Below, in pieces: positions 13,496 to 24,150 of a stretch of 64,000 bases of DNA (the first letter of the stretch is position 1; each line of letters begins with the position of its first letter). Origin of the DNA: Agelaius tricolor (Eukaryota > Chordata > Aves > Passeriformes > Icteridae). Position numbers and translations under genes: made by a program. The DNA lies in assembly GCA_023055355.1 (NCBI GenBank), contig JALJCS010000001.1:73139381-73203380 (forward strand), in the 5' to 3' direction. Under the pieces are notes generated by a model. That model did no database searches. It saw only the letters and a list, made by a program, of their open reading frames with translations, and was not told the origin of the DNA.

Positions 13496-13779
13496 GAATC
13501 AATTCAGAAATGTCCTTTTTACAAAGTACTGTGGAGAGACTTCAAAGTTGGACTTAAGCATAGAATTTCATCACTTGCACAGGACACCAATTGAGTAAGA
13601 AAATTTAGGCTCATGTTATGCCAGTTGTCCTCCCCTACTGTGGCTGGACAGCTAGTATTCAAGAATAAAATACTGTACACCAGAGTTTCACATAATGAAT
13701 GGAATATTGAATAATAATCAGAAATATAAGAATAAAATTCTTTGTGTTGAAAGCAATCTTTTTCAAAAAATGTAGTTAA
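13496..13779. other. Spacer between two CR1 fragments
   Basis: AT-rich DNA with no recognisable element. It separates a plus-strand from a minus-strand CR1 piece. Confidence 0.5.
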
Positions 13780-13963
13780 ACCCTCCTGCTATGGACAGGG
13801 ACCTGTTCTACTAGACCAGGTTGCTCAGAGCCCCATCCAACCTGGCTTTAAACACTTCCAGGGAAGTGTTTCAGTTTCTCTGGGCAGCCTGTGCCAGTGT
13901 CTCACCAACCTCAGCACAGAAGATTTCTTCCTTGTGTCCAGTCTAAACCTACTGGCTTTTTAA
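13780..13963 (-). mobile_element. CR1 LINE fragment, lacking its terminal repeat
   Basis: Read in complement this gives the conserved CR1 3' region: 'tgggcagcctgtgccagtg', 'ccatccaacctggctttaaacacttccaggg' and 'ctagaccaggttgctcagagcccc' are the reverse of the usual CR1 sequence around the 'gaggtgttcaagg' block. The expected 3'-terminal repeat (reverse complement of ATTCTATGATTCTATGA) is missing on the left at about 13780, so the 3' end was probably deleted after insertion. The 5' end is also truncated. Confidence 0.88.
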
Positions 13964-15274
13964 TGTTGGGGATAAGAAGCTTTTATGTCCATGACTGGAT
14001 GGAAGCAAATCCTTGGCTCAGGTATTAGATATTGGATCAGATGCTCAGCTGGTGAGTTAAACCGATATACAGTGTCTTAAGTGGGATGTTGAACTAGATT
14101 ATTGCAATCATTGCTCTGCTCCAGCTTGGATAGAGGGTAAAATCAATGCCAATGTAGATACTTTTAGCATTGCAGGTGGAAATTTGCCATGCAAATGCAA
14201 AATGAAATCAGTTTTAATAATGTGCTTACATGAAGGCAGACACTTAAATGTCAAGGTTTGATGTTAGCAAGGTGGACAGGAAGACTACCCATGAGTATCA
14301 TAGCAAAAATTGAATTTTAGCTCCCAACCACAACATTAAAAAACGACTTTGACAATGCCAACAGCTTGGTAACTTAGGGCATAAATTGATTTATTACCTA
14401 TATAAGAAGGGGATTCACTGGGGCAAGTTATAACAGCAAAACTATCAAAAGATTTATTTTTCTTCTTCCAAAATTGGTGATGCTGTTTACTGCTATTGGG
14501 GAGCCAGGATTAGATGGACTTGTGACTAGATCAGGACAATAATTCTTCTATCAGATATTCAAGATAGAGAAATTTTCCTTAGGCTTTGGACAGAACTTAA
14601 CTCCTTAAGTTGAAAACATACTTTTTCTGTGTTATGAGTTAGAAATTGACTGTTGCCTTCAGAAATAAGACATTGGTGCATTAATCAACTCTGCTTTGCC
14701 AATGGCATTTACAGGGTTAATGTTTTCTGACTACTCCACCTGGTAAATTACTGGTCCTACACTCAGCTCAAACTCAATTTCCTTCCTTCAAGGTTTCAGT
14801 AATCGTATCACCAAGCAATAGCTGAGTTGAAGTTTCCTTTGAATCTGAAATTGTATAATTGAACTTTTGAACTGAAGTCCACCCATCACTTTGTAGCCAG
14901 ACTCCTTGGTGAGAGAGATATTTTTCTTTAGTATGATGATAGCTGATTACTAAATCCTTGGCTTTTTCTTTACTTTTAATGCACCACACATTATATTTGT
15001 TTGTGATTTTACCTCAATCACAGTAATCTATTATCCGTGGTACCACTTCTTGCATTTACAACCCACCTTTCACTGCAGGCTTTCTAAGCACTTGAGAAAC
15101 ATTAGGCTCAATGAGAGGTCTATAATGAAGATAAACAATTACATTGTTATATGTCTGGTGCAGAGACTGTAATTTTCCATATCTTACCAAGGCACCATGG
15201 AATGCTGAGCTGGTTGGCCTCTAGGCACTGTTTCTCTAGACACTCTTGCTGTATAAGAAACAATAATGTGCTAA
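13964..15274. other. Single-copy DNA, no gene seen
   Basis: No element recognised. A perfect octamer motif ATGCAAAT, the POU-factor type, lies at 14189-14196, but one 8-mer is expected by chance at this scale. Confidence 0.5.
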
Positions 15275-15350
15275 CAGAAAATGGATGAGGAAACTGAGGC
15301 ACTAAGAGCCACTACAGAAATTTTCAGAATCTGGACCTTCACAGATTTCT
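15275..15350 (-). repeat. MIR SINE fragment
   Basis: The stretch GGATGAGGAAACTGAGGCAC is an almost exact match to the conserved MIR core in complement orientation. The following 'taagag' and 'ggaccttcacag' are consistent but diverged. MIR copies are old, tRNA-derived CORE-SINEs shared across amniotes, and this one is a short remnant. Confidence 0.6.
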
Positions 15351-17794
15351 GAGGATTAAAGTAAGGAGACAGAGCAGCATTTGACATCCTGTATAGATAC
15401 ACCTTCTCTACTCCCAGAGTAGTGTCAAATAAGAAGGACCTGTCTTAGCCTAGGACAACTTTTAAGCTAAGTCTGCAACAGTTTTGTATCTATTATCCCA
15501 CTTTTATTTTAGTTCATCAGTTTCCCTTGCCTGTCATTGGGAAGATAAGACTCCCCTGGAAACTGAATCAACTATTTGTCACAGGTACATTATATTAAAC
15601 CCTGTTTTTGGTTTCCAGTTCTGTTAGACATTGTTCTTAAGAAGAGGTGTTTTTCTTTCTAGATAGACCATAAAGATGACAAGATGACCAAGTAGGGAGC
15701 AGGGGGAAGGTTGCCTGACTCACACCCTAGAGCTCAGCCTAGTCCATGTACAGACCGACATCAGAAAAGCTTCCTCATGCTGCTTTGCAGATGCATTTCA
15801 TTCTCAAGGAAGAATAAACACAGAGATCATAGGGGATTGGGGGCTAGGATCCAGGTGTAATCTCTGGCTGAGGGAATCAGTGCTAATAAATAATGCACTT
15901 TTTGTGGGTTTTAAAATATTCTGGGTTTATTTGTTTCAAAGCATTTGCAAAAGGCATCTTCAGCTATCACGTGGTTTGTTTGGTTTTTCTCCTGGGTTAT
16001 ACCTGGTATAGTACACTGAGCACAGGTGAGAGCTGAAAAATGCTGATGATGTCAGCTGCTGCTTGGGACGTTTTTTAACCCTGCATGAGTACCATTTATC
16101 CAAAAATGGTTCTTTACAACACAGTAATTATTGCAAAGGTTCATCCACAAAGGTTTTGCATATACATAAGGGAGCATGATCAGTGACCAGGTCACCTGTG
16201 AAGAAAGCTATTGATTACAGGACAGAGAGATGATTGTGGAAGAAGTGCCCTTGTATGTGCAGTTGTAGTCACAGAGCCCAGCTACAAATAGGCAGTAATG
16301 GAATGCCAGGGTAAAGGTAGCTACAGGACTCTTTAGAGGGAAAAACTGAGCAGCAAAAAGTGTTGGCTTTTCAACATGATGCTGCAAATTAAGTTATGCT
16401 TAATGCTTGTCCTACTTTCTTATTTGCATCTACAGCTGTCTTTTGTCACCATATTTAAGAAAATACATTCATTTTATGGGACTCAATGGGATTGGTGAGC
16501 TCCAACCAGCCTCCCTTGACTTAGTTACTGGTTTGGTGATGATGGTGGCTAATAGATGAACATTTTCTTTTGCTTCTTTAAACTTACTTGAGTCAGGTGG
16601 ACCCCATGAAATCATCTAAATGAAGAGGAACTCTGCTGATTTCCCAGTGATGATTGCTTTGAATTTATACAGGTGCACTTAAATCTGTTACCTGGCTTTG
16701 TGCTAACTTTGGGGACAGCAGGTGATAAGAAACAAAAAAACAAGCAAATCAACCAAATCCAATACAAAACCCCCAACCACTACCTAAGGAATGCAGCAGG
16801 TCATATTTTACTAGCCTTTTTAGGACTCTAATATTTTTTGAGTTGTATATGCAAACATAATCTCTTAAGAACGGACCTAATTTGGCTACTCAAGTCTTTC
16901 AACAAACCTCTCAGTACTTTTCTTAGGGTCAGTGGAGAGAATGAGACTGCAGAGCACAAATGAACACATTCTTAGTCTCTCTTGGGAAAAGCACATTCTA
17001 AGCTTTTGGTCTGTGTGCTATTTGTTTGTGTGTAGCACACCATAAAAAATGCCTTGTTCCACTTGTTGTCCTTACATCTGTAGGAGTAGCTAATCCCAGT
17101 GATTCACTGCAAACCATGTGTGCACCCATTTAAATATTTGGGTGTGCAAATGAACCGTGGTGCCCCACTAAGATGTCAGAAGCAGACTTGATCATCCTTA
17201 AAGAATGCAGCCTTTTAGAAATATTGCTCTATTGGACTCAACAGCTTTAAAAAATCTTCTTCCCTTTCTCATTATTATTAAACAGCACACTTTCCTCCCT
17301 TGATTGGGGAATAGCCCTCTACATTTGACTCCCTCACCTTTCCGACTTCTGCACTACTGAAGGGCAGAACGGTGAGTTAACCATCTGTATTGGGAATTTT
17401 TCTTGCAATTCATGGTGTCCATATTCTGCTCTTTTATGAATATAAATGCCATAGAATATCTGGGTCAATGATGTCTAAAGTTCTTTTGCTCGCATCTTTA
17501 ATTGACTAAACTTAAAACAGGCCCTTTTATGAACTTCTTTAGGCTGTATCGACAGCACTTTCTTTTAAAGAAAATGTCGGGGAATCTTGCTTTCAGGATT
17601 GAAAACAGTTTATGTCTTATATGTGTCTTAAACTTTTTTACTGGAATGGGGCTTGAAATGCACACACTGTTCAAAATTTGAATGTTTGGATCTGTTCTCT
17701 ACTTTGTTCCTCCTTGTCTGTGTTTTTAAACTTTTGAAAGAAGAAAAATTTTATGCTCTCTCTCTGGTACCATTTGAATTCATTTATAGACTGC
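15351..17794. other. Single-copy DNA, no gene seen
   Basis: No repeat family or exon recognised. An A-rich patch lies around 16730-16780. No open frame here passes 60 codons on either strand. Confidence 0.5.
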
Positions 17795-17885
17795 TAGGAT
17801 CTCACAGAGATTTACAATACTAATTAATTAACTTTCACATTTCCCTTGGGTTGTTGCTAAAGATTATTATCCCCATCTTACAGGG
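17795..17885. repeat. Old MIR/L2-type repeat fragment
   Basis: The sequence reads 'ctcacagagatttacaatactaattaatta' and then TTATTATCCCCATCTTACAG, the usual layout of MIR or L2-related 3' ends in amniotes (tttacaaa...attattatccccattttacag). Divergence is high. It sits about 40 bp from another old repeat-like piece. Confidence 0.5.
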
Positions 17886-17923
17886 TCACCAGTGCTCTCC
17901 TCTTATTCAACCTTGTGTAAATC

Positions 17924-18002
17924 AGCAATACCACCACTAAAATCAATAGCCTTATACTGCAGCAGAATTGATATGAGTCAGGGAGGAATCTGGTCCAGAA
18001 AA
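17924..18002. repeat. Ancient amniote interspersed repeat, family not identified
   Basis: The sequence follows a pattern I know from reptile and bird genomes: 'gtgtaaatcagca' then 'aaaatcaatagccttatactg' and finally a tail like 'gaggaatctggtcc'. The usual copies have 'tgaagtcaatggagttacactg' at the middle and 'aggatctggccc' at the end. I cannot name the family with certainty. Confidence 0.45.
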
Positions 18003-18043
18003 TGTCTGGAGCTTAAATGTGCTTAGTTATGTGTTTCCTTCAT

Positions 18044-18381
18044 GGGACTTCAGTACTTGATGGGACTCTACAAGAAGAATGGAGAGAAACAATTTGCAAG
18101 AGCATGAGAGGACAAGGGGAATGGAAAGAGGGTAGGTTTAGATTGTATTTAGAAAGAAATTTTTTACTGTGAGAGTGATGGCACACAGGTTTCCCAGAGA
18201 AGTCATGGATGCCCCATCACTGGAAATATTCAAGGCCAGGTTGGGTGGAGCTTTGAGTAACCTGGTCCAGTGGAAGGTGTCCTTGCACATGGCAGGGTGA
18301 TTGGAAATAGATGAGCTTTAAGGTGTCTTCCACCCAGACTGCTCTATGATTCTTTGATTCTATGAATCTATGATTCTATGA
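18044..18381 (+). mobile_element. CR1 LINE, 3' fragment with intact tail
   Basis: A 338-bp 5'-truncated CR1. In order it shows 'tacaagaagaatggagag', 'gaggacaaggggaatgg', GGGTAGGTTTAGATTG, 'cccagagaagtcatggatgccccatcactggaa', 'aacctggtccagtggaaggtgtcc' and a 3' tail of several ATTCTATGA-like octamers (18341-18381). No coding capacity. The tail has extra octamer units, as expected from slippage in the CR1 terminal microsatellite. Confidence 0.95.
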
Positions 18382-18925
18382 CCTTGAGAGATGAATAGGA
18401 GGGAGGTCTTTGTGGGGGCTATGATGGATGTGGTCTGTCAAAGTGTGGAAGAACCCCGAGGGACACCAGGTCTTGCAACATTCCTTGGGAACAGAGGCAC
18501 TCTTAGCCAAGGTGCTCCAGCCAGCTGTCTGCACACAGCCTGGGTACCTGCAAGCCCTCTAAAGGGTCCATGAGCTGGGATACAAGATCCACAAGCTGAG
18601 TGCAGAGAGACAGCAGTGAAGCTTGGCAGAGGGATTTTGTAGAAGCCTGGTCCCTTTCCAGGATTTCAGTGCTGTTCCTGCAGATGAGATCTGAGTGTGA
18701 TCAGCCAGTGCCTTCCCATAGTGATGGCGTGATTCACAAGCAGTGCAAACACAGCTTTGGGAACAGATGCCACCCTTTCCATTCATAACAGAGTACTTTG
18801 GCAGGGTCTGCCCTGGGATGAGAAGCACCTTCTCCGTGCCTGCAAGAAACAACAGTGTTGGCAAGGCACGTTTCTAATGGCTTTGTTAGTTTGGGAACAG
18901 ACTGGTCATTACTTTTCAGATCTAA

Positions 18926-18983
18926 GTCCAGAATAACTTGTCCAAGGTCAGATAGCAGAACAAGAAATAAATATCAGCTCCCA
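18926..18983 (-). repeat. MIR SINE fragment
   Basis: AACTTGTCCAAGGTCAGATA followed by 'gcagaacaagaaataaatatcagctccc' matches the MIR complement 'acttgcccaaggtcacacagcagagcaggaatagaacccaggtctcc'. Old and diverged. Confidence 0.55.
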
Positions 18984-19654
18984 TATGTTGGCTCTTGCTT
19001 TTGGATTCTTTCCCTAAGTCTTTCATTTAATGTGCTTGGTCTTGAACTGTGCCTGGTGGTGGTTTGTTTCTGGACTCTCCCATAGCAGCTGTATTTATGG
19101 TGGCTCCACAGGCACCTCTTGATCTGTCTCTCCCAGTGGAATTGTCTATTTTTATGTGCATCTTGATTTAGAATACGTATTACGAACTTTGTGAGCACTC
19201 TCTGGACAAAGACTTGTTTATGGTGCTCACGTCATTCTTAGTTCAGAGAGTTTATGAGCCCAAGTCTCCCCATCACTATATTACTTTGGAATAATATCAA
19301 TCTTTTCCTCCTGTGTTCTAGAATTTTCTTAGCCATGCAGGAAGACTATCCAAGTCTTAACAATTTTCTCACTGAGATATTTTGCACCTTTCTTCACTAA
19401 ATCTGGCCAGTACAATAAGGCAATTCCTTCGATTTACATGCTGGACATGCATCTGGACATTTTATCTAGTCTTTCCATTAAATTACTATTGCTTTTGCCA
19501 GATTATATTGGTGCTATCTCTGACTGCTTGAAAGATAAGGCTGGCAAATAAGATTAAAAATAAACACAATTATTTTTAAAGGCCCTTTGTGCATACATAG
19601 TTTTTGAAATCTTGGCACAATTAAGCCCTCTTTTTTCTTCAAAGAATTCCATCT
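18984..19654. other. Single-copy DNA, no gene seen
   Basis: No repeat or exon recognised between two MIR copies. Confidence 0.5.
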
Positions 19655-19890
19655 AAGGCACATTATCATTATTACTTGAACTTTACTGAGGGCCATTCTT
19701 TCAGCTGGCAGTCCCATGATGTCAGGTGCTGTATGAAGGAAGGAGAAAAGATATCTTGAATAGACAGAGGATATTTTGATCCTTGTTTTACTGGTGGGGA
19801 TGTTCCCCAGATTGCCAGGAGACCAGAAGCAAGATAGTGAGAGTCTTCTCGAGTCCCAGTCTAATACCTTAACCATTTGGCCAGGCTCCC
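19655..19890 (-). repeat. MIR SINE, nearly full length
   Basis: The best MIR-like copy in the window. It begins with 'attatcattattacttgaactttactgagggcc', continues through 'aggtgctgtatgaa' and 'cttgttttactggtggggat', and ends with a diagnostic run: GCAAGATAGTGAGAGTCTTC, 'gagtcccagtctaatac' and 'cttaaccatttggccaggctccc'. The last part corresponds to the tRNA-derived head of the SINE ('gtgctctaaccactaggccacgctgcc') in complement. Confidence 0.7.
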
Positions 19891-21335
19891 AGTTAGGAAT
19901 GGGAGATAATGGCTTTGGTGGGCCTTGTGCAGGCTACATCCTTGCAGTTGGTATAGCAGATGCTGCCACTTGTTTTCTTGATGTACACGACTTGAAGGAA
20001 TGAGGTGTAGTAATATTTTCTACTCCCTTCTCTCCACAGCTGCAGTTTCTCCACTGTCTTGCCTTTGGCTTTGTCAGCTGTCCTGCCTTTTTTATTGCTT
20101 GTCCACAGAGTACATGGCTCTCCTTGTAATCTTTCCTTCTAGCTTCCTTGTGGAAGAATACATCTTGCAGTCCTTACCCCACTGTTGCTTTGTGACCCTT
20201 TACTTCTGTACTGCAATAAATATCTAGAAAAAAAAAAGACTTCTCTCTGATTATTTCATAATTAATATTGCTACTCTCTTTGCTCATCACTGACATTTTG
20301 ATCCCTTTTCAGACAGCTCCTCTCTCTGTTGCCTTCATCTCCTGTTGCTTGTTCCTTCTACTTTCTTCTGCTCCTAATATTTCTACTCACAGTTCACTCT
20401 GTCTGAGGGGAAACTGAGTTCAGGAGACATCAGTCACTGTTGCAAAGCCTGAAGGAGGAACAGCAGCAGGAGAGATTGTACTGATATGCACCATTTCAAT
20501 GGGAAAAGGCAGTTCCCAATGTAGCAGGAGCAATACAAGCACCAATACAACAGCTTTTAAGGGCTGTGGCTCTAGGATACAGTGAGTATCCCACAGTTTT
20601 TGAAGTTGCTTAAAATTTGGTTTCCTATTGTATTTTACCCACTGAAAATCTCTTAATTAATTTCCCAATTTTCCAGCCTCCTGTACTGTTGCCACTTAAG
20701 CATGCCAATGAAGCTACTTTCCTGCACAATGAAAACCTTAGGCAAACAAATTCTCTGAAGTTCAGAGGATAAAATGATGACTCTTCTGGGCTAGCCAAAA
20801 TAATTTTGGACAGAACCCAGCACCATGGTGTCATAATCTGTAATTCTGGCTCCTGTGCAGTAGGTCTATGGCTCTTTTCATCTAACTTTTAAGTATCTAA
20901 AAACTAGCCAGTGAATTATGACCTAGTCATCCTAGGCTTCCTTTGAAAGACAAGGCAAGTCCTCTTATCTGCTTTTGAAACCTGACTGCTCTTGGGATAA
21001 ATCATTATCTAGGACCTCTCCATATGTTTTGTTTTTTTTTTAATATTGATGGATATAGGTTTTATGACTTCTTGGGTGATTATGCTAGACATTGAATTTC
21101 TGAAGTTTGTGATGTGCAAGGTATCAAGGCAGAGCAGGATCTAGGCCAGTAACAATTACAACAACAATGGTGATACTGTGTTAGGGATTGGAACAGCTTG
21201 AAATTAGAAAGACCTGAAATTTTGAGAAATATCTCAATAAAAATAATAGGAAAAAAAAATAAAGGAAAACAAAACAAAGGAAAACAAATGCAAAGTGTTG
21301 CTCAGAGCCTGGGTGGGGAGGGGGGACACTAACGA
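19891..21335. other. Single-copy DNA with an AATAAA/A-run
   Basis: At 20214-20219 there is AATAAA, followed 8 bp later by a short A-run (20228-20237). This is the look of a polyadenylation site or of an old retrocopy tail, but upstream sequence gives no recognisable transcript. Nothing else is identified. Confidence 0.45.
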
Positions 21336-21357
21336 GGTTTCACTGCACAGTGAAACC
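21336..21357. repeat. Perfect 10-bp inverted repeat (quasi-palindrome)
   Basis: GGTTTCACTG at 21336-21345 and its exact reverse complement CAGTGAAACC at 21348-21357 are separated by CA. It could form a cruciform or bind a dimeric protein. It lies just after a G-rich run (GGGGAGGGGGG) in single-copy DNA. No family is assigned. Confidence 0.9.
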
Positions 21358-22896
21358 ATTTATTGCAAATGGTCAGGGTTTGATAGTGCTCTGCTCACCA
21401 AGTCCCCTCTAAGTGTTAAAAGGTGCTATTTTGTGTGAATATTCAGCTGATGAGCCTTCTGGGTGCATCATTAATGCTGTGTCCTATGTGGTTCACGAAA
21501 AGCTAAGCCCATACTGAGGCCTGGGAGAGAACTGAACTGTTGTGTGATTGAGAATTTTTATGGTGTTTACAAAATATGGCAAAATCAAGAGAAGGTTTTA
21601 CAGTGCATATTAAGCTGTCTGGTGAAAAGAATGGCACTGCTAAAGCCGTAGTTAAAATGGCTGCTACTCTGGAAAAAAACAAGGAAGAATGAGAAAGCTG
21701 TAGCAAGTCAGGATTCTAATGGGGTAACAGAGCACACTCTGTAAGATGTGGAAGCTCTACTGCTGCTAGAGAGCAACCAAGGACCCTGTCTGGAAATAAG
21801 AGAAGGAAGAGAGTGTAGCCACAAATCTTGCAGCCAGATGAAAATTTGAGGGGAGATGTGAGCAGAGACATTGGGACAGCCTAGAAAGGAACCTTCATTC
21901 ATTGCATTACCTTGCTTCCAGCTCCAGATCCTCAAGGCTAACTTTCCTTCGGACCTAATATTGGTTGGGACACATCTGTACCATTCCTGGGCTCTGGAAT
22001 TTCTCTCTTTCCCAGATAGGAAGGCTGCACAGAGCCTGAGCTTCTTAGGGAGCAGTAGCTGAGCATGCCAGGGATCTCACAAATGATTTAATGACACAGG
22101 AAGCCTGTCTCGGTCTCCCATGCACAGCTGAGTTTCAAGGTGTAGCAAAAGTGATCCCACTGGACTTAATGCAAAAGCAAATCCAAGTGGACAAGCAGCA
22201 TTTTCTTTGAAGTATTAAATTGAAATATATTGTGGAGTTTGAGCAACTGTTGGGACATCTGAAGCCCACAATGACTTTAAGAGATGCAAGAATAGCTCCT
22301 ATAAAGCAGAAGGATCAGTGAGACCAATGATGCCCAGTACTCCCTGGAATGGATTTCTCACTAACAAAATGGGGACCACCTTGGAGGAAACAGGCTGAGG
22401 TTTCAGATAACTACAAACAATCATCTGGTTCTAGGCAAATTCCAGATTTGTTTGTGTAAAGGGGCAAAGAGGAACACAGAAAGGACAATAGGGAAGATGC
22501 AAAGCCACCCTGGAAAATATTAACACCAAGGACCTGGAAAAACCAGAAGGAAACAGAAAAGGAAAAAGTAGTATAGTGGGCAGAAAAATGTTTAGAACTG
22601 TGAGCACCAGAGCTGTTCAGGGAAATGGTATGTTGTGTGCTAGCTTTGGGAAAAAACCCAGGCCAAAATATGAGTGCATAAATGGTATGTGATTCACCTT
22701 CATTTTTGCTCTTAAGGGTTCAGCCCATGTGCCCTGAAATGTGAACTGCTTGAATACAAAATAATCTTCTCCATTCTCTTGATGCAAGGCCTTGACAGAA
22801 TGCAGTTCCTTCTGTTCCTGGCATGATAAAAAGGAGAATTGAATGAAATGATGTGGCAACTGATAATTATAATTAATGATATATCAAGTCTTGGCA
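21358..22896. other. Single-copy DNA, no gene seen
   Basis: No repeat or exon recognised. Purine-rich patches near 21770 and 22470-22570 are unremarkable. Confidence 0.5.
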
Positions 22897-22904
22897 ATAT
22901 AATA

Positions 22905-22935
<31 letters not shown>
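22897..22935. repeat. (TA)n microsatellite joined to T15
   Basis: ATATAATATATATATATATA runs into a homopolymer of 15 T (22921-22935). Such sequence is length-polymorphic and prone to assembly error. Confidence 0.95.
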
Positions 22936-24063
22936 GTCAGGCTTAGGGACTGTATTTCCTAAAATTCATGTCTTCACAGAAATTATGCACTCCCTAAACA
23001 CTCCCCAAAATTTTATGTGATGTGATAACATCTTGTTCTCAGCAAAAACATCTGAGCTTTACCAAGCAGTGGATGCTGGATATGCAAGAAGAAGCAAAAA
23101 TTCCTGTCTTTACAGCAAATATCCCCACTGGTCCCAGAGCTGAGTGTTTTGCAGACTTCATCAGTGGTGAGGTGGACCAGAGGAGAAGAGAGGAGCTGAA
23201 ACATGGCATAGGAGCACATGCATGGCAAGTCAGGGCTGTTAAATCCATGTCTTTTTAATTTTGTATGATGCAATAAATCTGCACCCCTTGGCAAATGGAA
23301 GGTGGGAATTGAGCCTCAGTGCTGCATGTTGTAAAGCAGATTTAGTAATAGTAGTGAAAGAAAAATTGATTCACTTGTGTTGCAAGATTTGGTGGTTTGT
23401 GTAGATGCAGAGATTTAAGGATATAAATGTTGAACATTGTTATTTAACAAGGAATTCCAACAGGTTTAATAAAACATTTGCTTGTCAGTTTATGACAAAA
23501 TTTCTTATAGTAATGTATGGTGAAAAGCCTTGCATTTCAGGGATATATAATATTTTACTGTTGTTACAATTGAAAAACTCAGCATAAACTTGTCTTTAAA
23601 ATAACTGCATTTCTAGTCTGGCCTCAGTTCTCAGTGAGGACAAATGTCTCTGTCAATTTTGAGGAAATTATGAGAGAAGAAATTATGAGAAATTGAGGAA
23701 GCTCCTAACAAGCTGCGTAGGATTAACTGGCTGGATCCATTACTTAGCCTTTGCTTTCTCTGAGTACAGGTGTATAAGGAAATATGTTCACTTTCAGCTA
23801 CATTCAATATGTAACAAAAAAGACTTTGTTTTTGAGTTGCCTGAATGAAAAATGCATCTTTCACTGTTAAAGGACAAACATATTTTCCTAGTGTAGTCTA
23901 ACTTAAATACAATTCATCTACCTGCCTACCCTGCAGTGGTTCACCCTTGTGCTCAGTCAAAGCAGTGATAAAATGAAGCCTGATAGGAATGGGATTTTTT
24001 AAAAGTTATGAAGGATAAAATAGAGATCAGCAGAGCATTAACTTTGAGGTTAAGACATTGGTG
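22936..24063. other. Single-copy DNA, no gene seen
   Basis: The open frame at 23022-23258 (78 codons) and its antisense at 23039-23248 overlap, and neither shows a known domain. A 12-bp direct repeat GAAATTATGAGA occurs at 23664 and 23679. Confidence 0.5.
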
Positions 24064-24150
24064 CGAGAGTTGGGAAATTTCTGTTCAGTTCTAAGCCTGG
24101 TTACCTCAGGCAAGTGAATTAGTCTTTCTTTATCTCAGTTTCCCATCCCC
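24064..24150 (+). repeat. MIR SINE fragment
   Basis: In the MIR consensus orientation: 'ctgttcagttctaagcctggttacctc' then AGGCAAGTGAATTAGTC and TATCTCAGTTTCCCATCCCC, equal to the MIR segment 'gggcaagtcacttaacctctctgtgcctcagtttccccatc'. Old, diverged copy. Confidence 0.65.

Noticed and set aside
14085..14130. 'gggatgttgaactagat' resembling a CR1 3' block
   Set aside because: Only one short stretch fits and neither the upstream block nor the terminal repeat follows.
18341..18381. Short regularly repeated units resembling a minimal CRISPR or satellite
   Set aside because: These are the octamer units of the CR1 3' tail.
23022..23258. 78-codon frame with mixed composition
   Set aside because: The antisense strand is also open over nearly the same span and no homology is recognised.
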